Shown piece by piece: positions 26,994 to 35,788 of a DNA stretch of 64,000 nucleotides. This DNA is from Mesorhizobium comanense. GTDB lineage: Bacteria; Pseudomonadota; Alphaproteobacteria; Rhizobiales; Rhizobiaceae. Where the stretch lies: the NCBI RefSeq assembly GCF_005503535.1, contig NZ_SCNN01000005.1:248001-312000 (forward strand), written 5' to 3'. The first letter of the stretch is position 1. Every line of letters begins with the position of its first letter. The notes beneath the pieces are model-generated. The model did not search any database and was not told where the DNA came from. It saw only the letters and a list, made by a program, of their open reading frames with translations. The translations under genes and the position numbers were made by a program.

Positions 26994-27731
26994 ATGTCGA
27001 CTTGGATTCCGGACGCCACAGCGCCTCGTTCCACCTGGTTCCTGCGCGGTGTTCGCGCGGCCTTTTCCCTGCCTGGCCTGATCCTCATCAGCTCATTCAT
27101 TGGCTTTGCCGCCTTGGCGAAGGACGCCGGGGTCACCGCGACGCACGCCGCTTTCATGGCCGCAACGGTGTGGGCATTGCCATCCATGGTCGTGCTGGTG
27201 GGCGCGATCACATCGGGAGCGGCGCTGCCGGCGGCGATGTTTGCCGTCACGTTGTCAGCTATACGTCTGATGCCGATGGTGATGGCGCTCGTGCCCGAGA
27301 TGCGCGCCGGCAAAACCCGGCAATGGGTGCTCTATCTGCTGGCGCATTTCGTGGCTGTGACCTCCTGGGTGCTGGCCATGGAACGCCTCAAGCGCATCCC
27401 GCCCGACATGCGTACGACCTACTATGCGGGCCTCGGCGGCACGCTGGTGATGACGAACATCATCGTGGTGACTGCCGTCTTTGCGGTGGCGGACGCGCTG
27501 CCATCCGCGATTTCGGCGGCTTTGCTGATGTTGACGCCGATGTATTTCCTGACCTCGCTGTGGGGCTCCGCACGCGAACGGGCAGGGCATGTGGCAATGG
27601 TCCTGGGCCTCGTCCTTGGACCAGTCTTCCACATCGTGTTGCCGGAGATCGATTTGTTGGTTGCCGGACTGATCGGCGGAACGGCCGCCTATGGCTGGCA
27701 CTTGTGGCGGCGCAAGGTGCGCGAGGCGTGA
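26994..27731 (+). CDS. AzlC family branched-chain amino acid export protein, large subunit
   Basis: A 245-residue membrane protein with about six or seven hydrophobic segments, matching the AzlC family (branched-chain amino acid exporters of the AzlC/AzlD or BrnF/BrnE type). Indicative patterns are FSLPGLILISSFIGFAALAKDAG near the N-terminus, TVWALPSMVVLVGAITSGAALPAAMFAVTLSAIRLMPM, and YFLTSLWGSARERAGH in the later half. ATG at 26994 is preferred over an upstream ATG at 26928. The GTGA junction with the next gene shows tight coupling with the small subunit. Confidence 0.85.
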   Translation: MSTWIPDATAPRSTWFLRGVRAAFSLPGLILISSFIGFAALAKDAGVTATHAAFMAATVWALPSMVVLVGAITSGAALPAAMFAVTLSAIRLMPMVMALVPEMRAGKTRQWVLYLLAHFVAVTSWVLAMERLKRIPPDMRTTYYAGLGGTLVMTNIIVVTAVFAVADALPSAISAALLMLTPMYFLTSLWGSARERAGHVAMVLGLVLGPVFHIVLPEIDLLVAGLIGGTAAYGWHLWRRKVREA

Positions 27732-28078
27732 GTTACTTTTCCAACGGCGCCTGGTGGTGGCCATACCTGTTTATTCTCGTTGCCGGTTTCGCCGCGACCG
27801 ATGTCTGGCGCTTCCTCGGTGTCTATCTCGGCGACAAGCTTTCCGAAGATTCAGACCTATTGGTGCTGGTTCGCACCATGGCGACGGCGCTCGTGGCCGC
27901 CGTCATCGGCAATCTCATCGTCTTTCCGGGCGGCGCGCTTGCGCACACTTCGCTTGGCTTGAGGATAGCGGCGGCGGCCCTGGGTTTCGTCGCCTACCTG
28001 GCGTCGGGAAGGCGCATGGTCGTCGGCATCGTTACAGCCGAGCTTCTGCTCCTGGCGGGACTTTATTTGAAATTTTGA
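27728..28078 (+). CDS. AzlD family small subunit
   Basis: A 116-residue membrane protein with about four hydrophobic helices and the AzlD-like order WWPYLFILVAGFAATDVWRFLGVYLG, VRTMATALVAAVIGNLIVFPGGALA and LRIAAAALGFVAYLASGRRMVVGIVTAELLLLAG. It is the expected partner of the AzlC-type protein and would complete a two-component amino acid exporter. The start is a GTG at 27728 overlapping the upstream stop. The substrate, possibly branched-chain amino acids, cannot be proved from sequence. Confidence 0.8.
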   Translation: MSYFSNGAWWWPYLFILVAGFAATDVWRFLGVYLGDKLSEDSDLLVLVRTMATALVAAVIGNLIVFPGGALAHTSLGLRIAAAALGFVAYLASGRRMVVGIVTAELLLLAGLYLKF

Positions 28079-28090
28079 TTGCCCGCTGCG

Positions 28091-28522
28091 TCAACCCGCC
28101 AGCGCAGCCCGTATCTTCTCGGCATTCGCAGCCAACACATCAGGCTTTTCCATTCCGCCTGTGTGCGGCTTCAACGGGATGCCATCGAAGCGGGGAATGA
28201 CATGCACATGCAGGTGATAGACGGTCTGGCCTGACGCGGGCTCATTGAACTGCAGGATGGTCACGCCATCGGCATCGAGCGCTTTCCTGACCGCGAGCGC
28301 CACTTTCTGAACGACGCTGAAGAGCGGGCCGAATGTGGACGGGCTGGCGTCGAGCAGATTGCGCGACGGCGCCTTCGGTACCACCAGCGTATGGCCTGGC
28401 CCCTGCGGCATCACATCCATGAAGGCAACCACTTGTTCGTCCTCATAGACGCGGTGCGAGGGGATTTCGCCGCGCAGGATCTTCGCGAAGATGTTGTCGG
28501 TGTCGTAGGTGGCTCCAGCCAT
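28091..28522 (-). CDS. HIT family nucleotide-binding protein
   Basis: A 143-residue histidine-triad protein of the HINT type, a nucleoside phosphoramidate or AMP-lysine hydrolase. The motif H-x-H-x-H is present in QTVYHLHVHVIPR. The N-terminal half shows NIFAKILRGEIPSHRVYED and FMDVMPQGPGHTLVVPKAPSRNLLD, which match the HinT pattern. It ends 13 bases from the AzlD stop in a convergent arrangement. Confidence 0.93.
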   Translation of the reverse strand: MAGATYDTDNIFAKILRGEIPSHRVYEDEQVVAFMDVMPQGPGHTLVVPKAPSRNLLDASPSTFGPLFSVVQKVALAVRKALDADGVTILQFNEPASGQTVYHLHVHVIPRFDGIPLKPHTGGMEKPDVLAANAEKIRAALAG

Positions 28523-28599
28523 GGCCGCACTCCGGTTTATGCCTCGCCATCCCGTGTAGCGAAGCGCCTCCCCAGCGGCAAGACGACGTGGCGGCGCAA

Positions 28600-30273
28600 T
28601 CAGGCGAGATCGACCATGCCGGCTTCGACAAGCGCGCGATGGAAACGTCGCTTGCGTGACGACGCGCTGTCGAAATATGGCGCAGCGCAGTCCTTCAACA
28701 GGGCGGCGCGGGTGGCGAAGACGGGGTCGAGCGGCAGCCGTGCGGCCTGCAGCGTCAGCGTCGAGAGGAAGGCGCTGTCGAGCACTGGCGGCGCGGCAAG
28801 ATCGTGCGGCAGCGTGCAGTTCACCGCCTCGATCGTATAAAATGTCCGCCTCAGGGCCGGATCGGATGGCGGCAGTCCGGTAAGCGCCGTGGTGAAGGAC
28901 GGCTGGTGATCGCCGTAGCGCACGATGATGGCCGGCTGGCCGTGCAGCATGATTTCGAACCGCTTGCGGAAGGCGTCATAGGCCCCGACGGTTTCGGCCA
29001 GGCGCACGCTGTATTCGCCGTAGAAGGGGATGCCTGTCGCCGCGACGGCCTCGCGGCGCAATTGGCCATGGCGCTCGATCGGAAAGATCCGGCGGCGGTG
29101 GTCGCCATGATTCATCAAGGTCGCGATCGACAGGAAGCAGGGTTTGCCAGCCGCCAGGCGGTGCGAAAGCTGGCCGCGGGCGTGATCGTAGAGCTGTTCG
29201 TCATGATTTTCGCGCTTCCAGCGCTCGGCATCGAAGGGAGGCGGCAAGGTCTCGGCATAGCTGACCGTGTCGAACCCGATCGACTGGTAGAACCGGCCGC
29301 AATTGACGAAGGAAGGCCGGTCGCAGCTGATGTGGGACACGTCGTAGCCAAACCCTTTCAGCGCCGACGGAAGCGTATGCCGCACGCGTCCGCTAAGCAG
29401 ATGGAAGACGTAGCGGCTGTCATTGCCGAAGGAGAGCGAGGAGAGCCCGGTCAGCACCGAAAATTCGGTCTGCAGCGTGCTTCCGCCGAAGACGTCGACA
29501 TGCAGCGCGCCGGACAGGGCGTCCGGAGGCGTGAAGAAGCGCTCGAACAGGCCATTGACCGCAACACCCAGATGTCTCGGGTCGAAAGTCGATTCATGCA
29601 TGATCATGACGATGTGCGGCATTCGTTCGCCTGCCTCCCGTTTTGATGGCACGGGAGGCAAGAGCGGCAATGGTTCCTGATCGATGTCGATGAAAGCCGG
29701 ACGCCGGGAGGGGCCGGCGCCGAACCATGAAGCGACGAAGGCCGAAAGGTGGAAACGACCATCGGTCAGATGGTGAAAACGAAACCGCTTCGGGCCGCCG
29801 CTTGCCCACAGCACACACAGATAGACAAAAGCCGCCACGCAGAACAAGGCAATCCGCTGGGGAAGCGGCATGGCCGGTTCAGCGATCATGAGCGCCAGGA
29901 GAATGACACCTGACACGATCGTGACGATGGCGGCGAGGGCAGGGATGGTCATGCGTGCATGGTCGGCAAGCACGCTTCGGAAACTGCTCGCGGCAAGATG
30001 ATAGATGTCGCCGGCGAGAAAGTTGAAGCCGAGATGGCGGTATTTCAGCTTGGAGACGATGCCGATGACCGCCGTCAGCACCAGCGCTGCCCACAAGGCG
30101 ACAATATCACCCGCAAACAGGAGATGCGCGAGACCAAAAAGCAGGAAGAAAGTCGCGAAACCGAGAGGCCAGGCTGTGCGCCTGCCCTCGAGCCAGGCAA
30201 CCAGTGGCGGCGCCGCCACCAGCCCCGCCGCACCAAGCCATTGCCCGACACCCAGAGATGCCAAACCCTGCAT
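28600..30273 (-). CDS. Sulfatase-fold membrane enzyme (LTA synthase/phosphoethanolamine transferase-like)
   Basis: A 557-residue inner-membrane protein. Five hydrophobic segments cover about residues 5-165. They are followed by a periplasmic alkaline-phosphatase-superfamily domain (about 215-500) starting HIVMIMHESTFDP. The expected nucleophile Thr is in FGGSTLQTEFSVLTGL, and other metal-site positions are in HISCDRPSFVN, LMNHGDHRR and IVRYGDHQPSF. Relatives transfer phosphoglycerol or phosphoethanolamine to envelope glycans or lipids. The donor and acceptor here are unknown. ATG at 30273 follows a GGGGGG run. It is divergent in function but on the same strand as the FemAB-like gene upstream. 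Confidence 0.85.
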   Translation of the reverse strand: MQGLASLGVGQWLGAAGLVAAPPLVAWLEGRRTAWPLGFATFFLLFGLAHLLFAGDIVALWAALVLTAVIGIVSKLKYRHLGFNFLAGDIYHLAASSFRSVLADHARMTIPALAAIVTIVSGVILLALMIAEPAMPLPQRIALFCVAAFVYLCVLWASGGPKRFRFHHLTDGRFHLSAFVASWFGAGPSRRPAFIDIDQEPLPLLPPVPSKREAGERMPHIVMIMHESTFDPRHLGVAVNGLFERFFTPPDALSGALHVDVFGGSTLQTEFSVLTGLSSLSFGNDSRYVFHLLSGRVRHTLPSALKGFGYDVSHISCDRPSFVNCGRFYQSIGFDTVSYAETLPPPFDAERWKRENHDEQLYDHARGQLSHRLAAGKPCFLSIATLMNHGDHRRRIFPIERHGQLRREAVAATGIPFYGEYSVRLAETVGAYDAFRKRFEIMLHGQPAIIVRYGDHQPSFTTALTGLPPSDPALRRTFYTIEAVNCTLPHDLAAPPVLDSAFLSTLTLQAARLPLDPVFATRAALLKDCAAPYFDSASSRKRRFHRALVEAGMVDLA

Positions 30274-30367
30274 AGACCCCCCAGGATGCTTGCGCACCCA
30301 TGCCCTCGCATTGCTTAGCAGGATTCCTGCCGAACGGTAAACGGTGCCGGGGGGTACAGAAAGCCGG

Positions 30368-31582
30368 CTAGTCTTCGAGATCCTTGCGGAACGGCGTGTG
30401 CTCTTCCAGATATTCGCCCATCCGTTCGACTTCGCGGCGCTCGCGCCTGAGATAGTCGGCGACCGCGTTGCGCAGGCCGGGATGCGAGATGTAGTGCGCC
30501 GAATGCATCGTCACCGGCCGGTAGCCGCGCGCCAGCTTGTGCTCTCCCTGCGCACCCGCCTCGACCACCTTCAGCTTGCGTTCGATGGCGAAGTCTATCG
30601 CCTGATGATAGCAGACCTCGAAATGCAGGAAGGGGTGATCCTCGATGCAGCCCCAGTTACGGCCGTAGAGCGCGTCGGAGCCGATGAAGTTTATGGCGCC
30701 GGCGATGTAGCGTCCGCCGCGTTTGGCCATCACCAGCAGGATGTCGTCGGCCATGCGCTCGCCGATCAGCGAGAAGAACTGACGGTTGAGATAGGGCCGG
30801 CCCCATTTGCGGCTGCCGGTATCCATGTAGAAGGCGAAGAAATCGTCCCAGGCCTTCTCGGTCAGATCCTTGCCGGTCAGCCGGTCGATCGAGATGCCGT
30901 CGGCAAGCGCTTCGCGGCGTTCCTTCTTCATCGCCTTGCGCTTGCGGGAGGCAAGCGTGGCGAGAAAGTCGTCATAGGTCGAGAAGCCTTCGTTGAAGAA
31001 GTGGAACTGCTGATCGGTGCGGTGCAGGAAACCCGCCGCCTCCAGCGTCGCGACGTCGCTCTCCTGCGCGAAAGTGACATGCGCCGAGGACAAGCCGAGC
31101 TTGTCGGTCACCATTTTCAAACCGGCGGCAAGCCCGGCTTTTACCGCATCGGGATCCTCGCCCTTGCCGACAAGCAGGCGAGGGCCGGTGACCGGGGTAA
31201 AAGGCACAGCGCATTGCAGTTTTGGATAGTAGCGGCCGCCTGCGCGTTCGAAGGCATCTGACCAACCATGGTCGAACACGTACTCGCCCTGGCTGTGCGA
31301 CTTGAGATAGCAGGGAACCGCACCGAGCAGCCTGCCTTGCGCGGTCTCGAGCCGCAGATGGTGTCCTTGCCAGCCAGTGCGCCGAATCGCGCAGCCGGAA
31401 TCCTCAAGCGCGCTCAAAAAATCGAATGAAACAAGTGGGTTATACCCTTTTTCGGCATCGGCGCGATTGGCGCCTGCAAACCCGTTCCACTCATCGCGGG
31501 TGAAAGACCCTATGCCCGCGGCGACGCGGATCGAATAATCCGCGCTCGCTGCCTGTCCGTCGCCTTCGTCGCCCTGATCCAT
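30368..31582 (-). CDS. FemAB-like GNAT protein (DUF482 / COG3146)
   Basis: A 404-residue protein of the DUF482/COG3146 family, described as possible peptidoglycan or lipid aminoacyl- or acyltransferases with a doubled GNAT fold. Recognisable parts are NPLVSFDFLSALEDSGC, HGWSDAFERAGGRYYPKLQCAVPFTPVTGPRLL, KRKAMKKERREALADGISI, FYMDTGSRKWGRPYLNRQFF and HFEVCYHQAIDFAIERKLKVVEAGAQGEHKLARGY. There is no signal peptide. Its exact acceptor is unknown. It lies on the minus strand between the GDPD gene and the sulfatase-fold gene. Confidence 0.88.
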   Translation of the reverse strand: MDQGDEGDGQAASADYSIRVAAGIGSFTRDEWNGFAGANRADAEKGYNPLVSFDFLSALEDSGCAIRRTGWQGHHLRLETAQGRLLGAVPCYLKSHSQGEYVFDHGWSDAFERAGGRYYPKLQCAVPFTPVTGPRLLVGKGEDPDAVKAGLAAGLKMVTDKLGLSSAHVTFAQESDVATLEAAGFLHRTDQQFHFFNEGFSTYDDFLATLASRKRKAMKKERREALADGISIDRLTGKDLTEKAWDDFFAFYMDTGSRKWGRPYLNRQFFSLIGERMADDILLVMAKRGGRYIAGAINFIGSDALYGRNWGCIEDHPFLHFEVCYHQAIDFAIERKLKVVEAGAQGEHKLARGYRPVTMHSAHYISHPGLRNAVADYLRRERREVERMGEYLEEHTPFRKDLED

Positions 31583-31637
31583 GAGCCTTATTTAAGCTCC
31601 ATCCGGGCCGCTACAAGTCACGTTTCGGGCACTCTGT

Positions 31638-32366
31638 TCAGGCGACTTTCACCAGGTCGGGTTCGAACCCCTCGAACGTCATCTGATCGGCATATTTGAC
31701 GGTGAGATCGATCGCGGGCTGGTCATGCACCGTCCAGGTGATGACGGGCATTCTGAGCTTTTCGCGCACGAAGCTGACGAACGGGTTCGGCAGGTCGCCG
31801 GCAGCATAGGATGTGAAGGACAATTCATGCGCCAGCATGGCGAAATGCGCTTCGATCAGCTTGCCGTCCTTGCCGTAGGCGGTCAATCCAGCGGGAATGC
31901 CGGGGGCGTGCTTGGGGAAGTCGCGGATCAGCCAGTGGTCGAACGACATGATAGCCGCCTTGCCCTTGTAGCGCTTGAGCATCTTGCCGACGCGCGCCAC
32001 CAGGCCCTCGTCGCGGCCCGGAATGCCTTTGAGTTCGACGACCATCGGGACGCGGCCATCGACCAGGTCGAGCGCTTCCTGCAGTGTCGGCACGTGATCC
32101 GACGTGCCACCCACGTTGAGCGCGGTCAGTTCAGCCGCGCTGCGTTGCCAGACGAAGCCGTCCTCTCCGGTCAGCCGTTTCAGGTCGTCGTCATGGATGA
32201 CGATCGGAATGCCGTCCGACGACAGGTGCACGTCGCATTCGATGGCGTAGCCGCGGTCGGCCGCCGCGGCGAAGGCCGACAGCGTGTTTTCCCAGCGGGT
32301 CTTGTTCATGTCGTGGAAGCCGCGATGGGCCACGGGCCGGGCGATCAGCCAGGAAAGGTCGGTCAT
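31638..32366 (-). CDS. Glycerophosphodiester phosphodiesterase family protein
   Basis: A 242-residue cytosolic GDPD (no signal peptide), which hydrolyses glycerophosphodiesters from phospholipid turnover to glycerol-3-phosphate and an alcohol. The catalytic start AHRGFHDMNKTRWENTLSAF supplies the first His and the Arg, followed by YAIECDVHLSSDGIPIVIHDD (metal ligands Glu, Asp and the second His) and VPMVVELKG. The start at 32366 gives the family's usual N-terminus. It follows the RidA gene after seven bases, so the two are cotranscribed. Confidence 0.92.
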   Translation of the reverse strand: MTDLSWLIARPVAHRGFHDMNKTRWENTLSAFAAAADRGYAIECDVHLSSDGIPIVIHDDDLKRLTGEDGFVWQRSAAELTALNVGGTSDHVPTLQEALDLVDGRVPMVVELKGIPGRDEGLVARVGKMLKRYKGKAAIMSFDHWLIRDFPKHAPGIPAGLTAYGKDGKLIEAHFAMLAHELSFTSYAAGDLPNPFVSFVREKLRMPVITWTVHDQPAIDLTVKYADQMTFEGFEPDLVKVA

Positions 32367-32373
32367 CACAGGC

Positions 32374-32838
32374 TCACTCGACTTCGAAGATCGCTTCGAT
32401 TTCCACCGCTGCGTTGAGCGGCAGCGAGGCGGTGCCGACAGCGGAACGGGCATGCTTGCCACGTTCTCCGAGAGCGGCGACCAGGAAGTCGGAAGCGCCG
32501 TTGGCGACCAGATGCTGTTCGACGAAATCGGGGGTGGAGGCGACGAACACGGTGATCTTGACCAGCCGGCCTATCTTCTCGAGATCGCCAAGCGCGGCCT
32601 TGGCCTGTGCCAGTATGTTGATGGCGCAGTATTTCGCCGCTTCCTTGCCGGCGGCGGTGTCGACATCGCGGCCGAGCAGGCCGCTGGCCTGCAACTTGCC
32701 GTCCTTGAGCGGCAATTGGCCGGCCGTGAACAGCAGGTTGCCTGACCTGCAATAGGGCACGTAGTTGGCGGCCGGTGCGGCAGCGACCGGAAGCGTGACG
32801 CCGAGATCGCTTAGCCGCTTTTCGATTGTTTCACTCAT
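32374..32838 (-). CDS. RidA family protein
   Basis: A 154-residue member of the RidA/YER057c/UK114 family (YjgH-like longer form). RidA enzymes hydrolyse reactive enamine and imine intermediates from PLP enzymes. Indicative segments are NYVPYCRSGNLLFTAGQLPLKDGKL, KYCAINILAQAKAALGDLEKIGRLVKITVFV and RSAVGTASLPLNAAVEIEAIFEVE. The key Arg of canonical RidA in the P-x-x-x-R region is not obvious in this subfamily. It is the promoter-proximal gene of the RidA-GDPD pair. Confidence 0.9.
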   Translation of the reverse strand: MSETIEKRLSDLGVTLPVAAAPAANYVPYCRSGNLLFTAGQLPLKDGKLQASGLLGRDVDTAAGKEAAKYCAINILAQAKAALGDLEKIGRLVKITVFVASTPDFVEQHLVANGASDFLVAALGERGKHARSAVGTASLPLNAAVEIEAIFEVE

Positions 32839-32976
32839 TGCTTTTCCCTATTGCTTGAAGGCGCCGCGCTGGCCGGGCCGAAATTGCTATTTTTGCCTCG
32901 CTTCCGCCACGACTTTTTTTAAGCTGGACCATCTTTCCCTGCGGCCTGTCACCAGCCGCGACGATCGGAGTACCTC

Positions 32977-33807
32977 ATGCGCGCAACGCGCCTTGCATTC
33001 CACGCCGTTCTTTTGTCGGCGCTGTTCCCCGTAGGCTCCGCGTTTGCCGTACCGGCCCTGCAAGCGCATCGCGCCGTCTACGATCTTACCCTCAAGAAGG
33101 CGGATGACCGTTCAGGCATTACCGGCATCACCGGCCGCATGGTCTACGAATTCAATGGCTCGGCCTGCGAAGGCTATACGGTGAAGTTCCGTTTCGTGAC
33201 GCAGATCGCGACCAACGACAACACCAAGCTGACGGACCAGCAGACCACGACTTTCGAGGACGCCGAAGGCAAGACGTTCTCCTTCGTGACGAAATCGTTT
33301 GTCGACCAGAATCTCGACAAGGAGGTCAAGGGTGTCGCGACCAAGAATGCCAAGGGGCTGAAGGTCGACATCGACAAGCCGGAGAAGAACAGCCTGGAAC
33401 TCGCGGCCACGCAGTTTCCTACCCAGCATCTGGTCGAACTGATCGGCAAGGCCGAGAAGGGCGAGAACTTCTATCAGACGAACCTGTTCGACGGTTCCGA
33501 GGACGCCAACAAGGTGATGACCACCACCGTCGTCGTCGGCAAGAAGACCGAAGCCGACAAGGCCGATCCGGAAGCGCCCGCGCTGGCCAAGCTCGCCACC
33601 GACAAATACTGGCCCGTCGACATCGCCTATTTCGACGACAGCGCGCAGAATGGCGAGGAAGTGCCGGAGTACCGGATCAGCTTCAAGCTGCACGAGAACG
33701 GCATCACGCGCGATCTCGTCATGGACTATGGCGACTTCTCCATGACCGGCAAGCTGGTCAATCTGTCGCTGTTCGACCAGACGAAACCTTGCCCGGTCTC
33801 CAAGTAG
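32977..33807 (+). CDS. EipB-like cell envelope integrity protein (DUF1849)
   Basis: A 276-residue periplasmic protein resembling Brucella EipB, a beta-spiral protein needed for envelope stress resistance. The signal peptide is about residues 1-24 (cleavage near AFA-VPALQ). The domain begins LQAHRAVYDLTLKKADDRSGITGITGRMVYEF, and the two cysteines (SACEGY and the C-terminal KPCPVSK) fit the conserved disulfide of the family. GNRs of charged residues in the middle are typical. Start ATG at 32977. A DUF4031 gene starts 26 bases downstream and LysE follows, making a likely transcript. Confidence 0.88.
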   Translation: MRATRLAFHAVLLSALFPVGSAFAVPALQAHRAVYDLTLKKADDRSGITGITGRMVYEFNGSACEGYTVKFRFVTQIATNDNTKLTDQQTTTFEDAEGKTFSFVTKSFVDQNLDKEVKGVATKNAKGLKVDIDKPEKNSLELAATQFPTQHLVELIGKAEKGENFYQTNLFDGSEDANKVMTTTVVVGKKTEADKADPEAPALAKLATDKYWPVDIAYFDDSAQNGEEVPEYRISFKLHENGITRDLVMDYGDFSMTGKLVNLSLFDQTKPCPVSK

Positions 33808-33832
33808 CGATCGCGTAGGCCGCGGCCGCCCG

Positions 33833-34111
33833 GTGGCAGTCTATGTCGACGCGGCGATCTGGAAGTGGGCCGGCCATCGCTGGTGCCACTTGATGGCCGA
33901 CGACACCGACGAACTGCACCGGTTCGCCGCTTTGCTGGGCGTGAAGCGATCGTCCTATCAGGGACCGCCCAAGACATCGGCGCCGCATTATGACATAACG
34001 GGCTTCGAGCGCGACCGCGCCGTGCGGCTCGGCGCTATCGAATGCACCCGTGAGGAGATCGTTGCGATCTTCCGCCGGGTGCGGGTGCCCAACGGTAAGG
34101 CCAGGTCATGA
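33833..34111 (+). CDS. DUF4031 family protein
   Basis: A 92-residue cytosolic protein of the DUF4031 family, with the pattern AVYVDAAIWKWAGHRWCHLMADDTDELHRFAALLGVKRSSYQG, PHYDITGFERDRAVRLGAIECTREE. The function is unknown. The start is GTG at 33833 in a GC-rich stretch without a clear ribosome-binding site. The stop overlaps the ATG of the LysE-family gene by four bases (ATGA), so the two are coupled. Confidence 0.85.
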   Translation: MAVYVDAAIWKWAGHRWCHLMADDTDELHRFAALLGVKRSSYQGPPKTSAPHYDITGFERDRAVRLGAIECTREEIVAIFRRVRVPNGKARS

Positions 34112-34719
34112 CACCAACGGCATTTCTGGCTTATTGCGTCGCAGTCACGCTCGCTGCCGCGACACCGGGCCCAGCCATGTTCACGGTCATCACCAATGGC
34201 GTGTCGCGCGGTTTCCTTCGCGCCTTCATCGCCGGTGTCGGGGTCGCGGCCGGTGATGCCGTGCTGGTCACTCTGGCGTTGCTCGGGCTGGTGGCCCTGG
34301 CGCAGACATTCGAATGGATATTTCTGCTGCTGAAATATGCCGGCGCCGCTTATCTGATCTACCTCGGCGTCAAGATGTGGCGGGCTTCGGCCACCCGGTC
34401 GGATGAGTCGCGAACGGCGGAGGCGCGATTGTCGCGCTCATTCTTTCTTGGCGCCTCCATCGCGTTGGGGAATCCGAAGGCGATCCTGTTCCACGCCTCG
34501 ATCATGCCGCTTATCCTCAATCTCGACACCATGACCTTCCTCGACGGCCTGCTGGTCGTGGCCGTCGTCATCAGTGTCAACATCGTCACCATGGGGACCT
34601 ACGCGGCGCTTGCCGGCCGGGCCTCGGGCTGGTTCAGGACCCCGAAGCGCATGCGCTTGATGAACAGGTTTGCCGGCAGCGCGATGATCGGCACCGGGGC
34701 GCTGATTGCCGCACGCTGA
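34108..34719 (+). CDS. LysE family translocator
   Basis: A 203-residue six-helix exporter of the LysE/RhtB superfamily. It starts MTPTAFLAYCVAVTLAAATPGPAMFTV, with the typical TPGP motif in the first helix. It continues with GVAAGDAVLVTLALLGL, the YLIYLGVKMWRAS segment, and FFLGASIALGNPKAILFHASIMP, which are hallmarks of RhtB-type amino acid efflux proteins. The substrate cannot be assigned. It starts inside the DUF4031 stop codon. Confidence 0.9.
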   Translation: MTPTAFLAYCVAVTLAAATPGPAMFTVITNGVSRGFLRAFIAGVGVAAGDAVLVTLALLGLVALAQTFEWIFLLLKYAGAAYLIYLGVKMWRASATRSDESRTAEARLSRSFFLGASIALGNPKAILFHASIMPLILNLDTMTFLDGLLVVAVVISVNIVTMGTYAALAGRASGWFRTPKRMRLMNRFAGSAMIGTGALIAAR

Positions 34720-34739
34720 GCGCTGAAGCGCTACACCGC

Positions 34740-34768
34740 TTGCGTTTAGCGCGCTTCCCCTCTATATG
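34740..34768 (+). promoter_or_regulatory. Promoter of rpsB-tsf
   Basis: TTGCGT (34740-34745) and TATATG (34763-34768) are 17 bases apart. Transcription would begin near 34775, giving a leader of about 120 bases before rpsB. Confidence 0.5.
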
Positions 34769-34783
34769 CGCGCTCATTCCACA

Positions 34784-34868
34784 CACGGACTTTGGTGTCT
34801 GCCCGGGAGAAATCCGGCTGAAACCTCCGGTGGCGTTCGAGGACTTCGTCCAGAAATGCCTGTGTCCG
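34784..34868 (+). promoter_or_regulatory. Possible structured rpsB leader
   Basis: CACGGAC (34784-34790) can pair with GTCCGTG (34862-34868) to close a domain. Inside it are a CCGG/CCGG stem around GAGAAAT and a GGAC-TTC-GTCC hairpin near 34840-34851. The closing arm is just upstream of the ribosome-binding site GGAAAGGAAA. Bacterial rpsB genes are often autoregulated by protein S2 through their leader, so this could be that site. This is inference from base pairing alone. Confidence 0.35.
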
Positions 34869-34896
34869 TGGAGGCTAACCGGAAAGGAAAATGAGA

Positions 34897-35679
34897 ATGG
34901 CACTGCCTGATTTCAGCATGCGCCAGCTTTTGGAAGCTGGCATTCACTTCGGCCACCAGACCCACCGCTGGAACCCGAAGATGGCGCCCTACATCTATGG
35001 CGCCCGCAACAACATCCACATCATCGACCTCTCGCAGACCGTGCCTTTGCTGCACCAGGCGCTGAAGCAGGTTTCCGACACTGTCGCCAAGGGCGGCCGC
35101 GTGCTGTTCGTCGGCACCAAGCGCCAGGCATCCGACATCGTTGCTGACGCCGCGCAGCGTTCGGCCCAGTACTATGTCAATTCGCGTTGGCTCGGCGGCA
35201 TGCTGACCAACTGGAAGACGATCTCGAACTCGATCCAGCGCCTGCGCAAGCTCGACGAGATGCTGGCCGGCGAAGCCCAGGGCCTGACCAAGAAGGAACG
35301 CCTGAACCTCGACCGCGAGCGTGAGAAGCTGGACAAGGCTCTCGGCGGCATCAAGGACATGGGCTCGACGCCCGACCTGATGTTCGTGATCGACACCAAC
35401 AAGGAAGCGATCGCTATCCTCGAGGCCAAGCGCCTCGGCATCCCGGTCGTCGCCATCATCGATTCGAACTGCGATCCGGACAAGATCGACTTCCCGATCC
35501 CCGGCAACGATGACGCCGCGCGCGCCATCCAGCTCTATTGCGACCTGATCGCCAAGGCCGCCATCGACGGCATCGCCCGCCAGCAGGGTGCGCTGGGCGT
35601 CGACATCGGCGCTTCGGTCGAAGCTCCCGTCGAGCCGGCGCTCGACCCGGCTCCGGCATCGGAAGCCCCGGAAGCCTGA
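34897..35679 (+). CDS. rpsB: 30S ribosomal protein S2
   Basis: A 260-residue S2, which completes the 30S platform and anchors S1. The N-terminus [29 protein letters not shown] is textbook, followed by [71 protein letters not shown] and a Pro/Ala-rich C-terminal tail. ATG at 34897 is preferred because it matches the usual MALPD start and lies nine bases from GGAAAGGA; ATG at 34891 is also in frame. It is cotranscribed with tsf. Confidence 0.97.
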   Translation: MALPDFSMRQLLEAGIHFGHQTHRWNPKMAPYIYGARNNIHIIDLSQTVPLLHQALKQVSDTVAKGGRVLFVGTKRQASDIVADAAQRSAQYYVNSRWLGGMLTNWKTISNSIQRLRKLDEMLAGEAQGLTKKERLNLDREREKLDKALGGIKDMGSTPDLMFVIDTNKEAIAILEAKRLGIPVVAIIDSNCDPDKIDFPIPGNDDAARAIQLYCDLIAKAAIDGIARQQGALGVDIGASVEAPVEPALDPAPASEAPEA

Positions 35680-35684
35680 TAATC

Positions 35685-35704
35685 GAAGGCCGCTCGCGGC
35701 CTTC
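35685..35704 (+). terminator. Hairpin after rpsB, partial terminator or attenuator
   Basis: GAAGGCCG (35685-35692) pairs perfectly with CGGCCTTC (35697-35704) around CTCG, followed by ATCTTTCTCATATTTT. The T-tract is interrupted, so this probably gives partial termination that sets the rpsB to tsf ratio. That effect is inferred. Confidence 0.5.
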
Positions 35705-35733
35705 ATCTTTCTCATATTTTGGCACGCTAAACA

Positions 35734-35762
35734 GACGCACCATCGAGATTCGATGGTGCGTC
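35734..35762. repeat. Perfect 13-bp palindrome between rpsB and tsf
   Basis: GACGCACCATCGA (35734-35746) and TCGATGGTGCGTC (35750-35762) are exact reverse complements separated by GAT. The hairpin ends 26 bases before the tsf start. It has no T-run, so it is not a simple terminator. It may be a dispersed palindromic element or an mRNA processing and stability site. Confidence 0.6.
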
Positions 35763-35788
35763 GGCGCATTTGAAACAAAGAGGCGACA

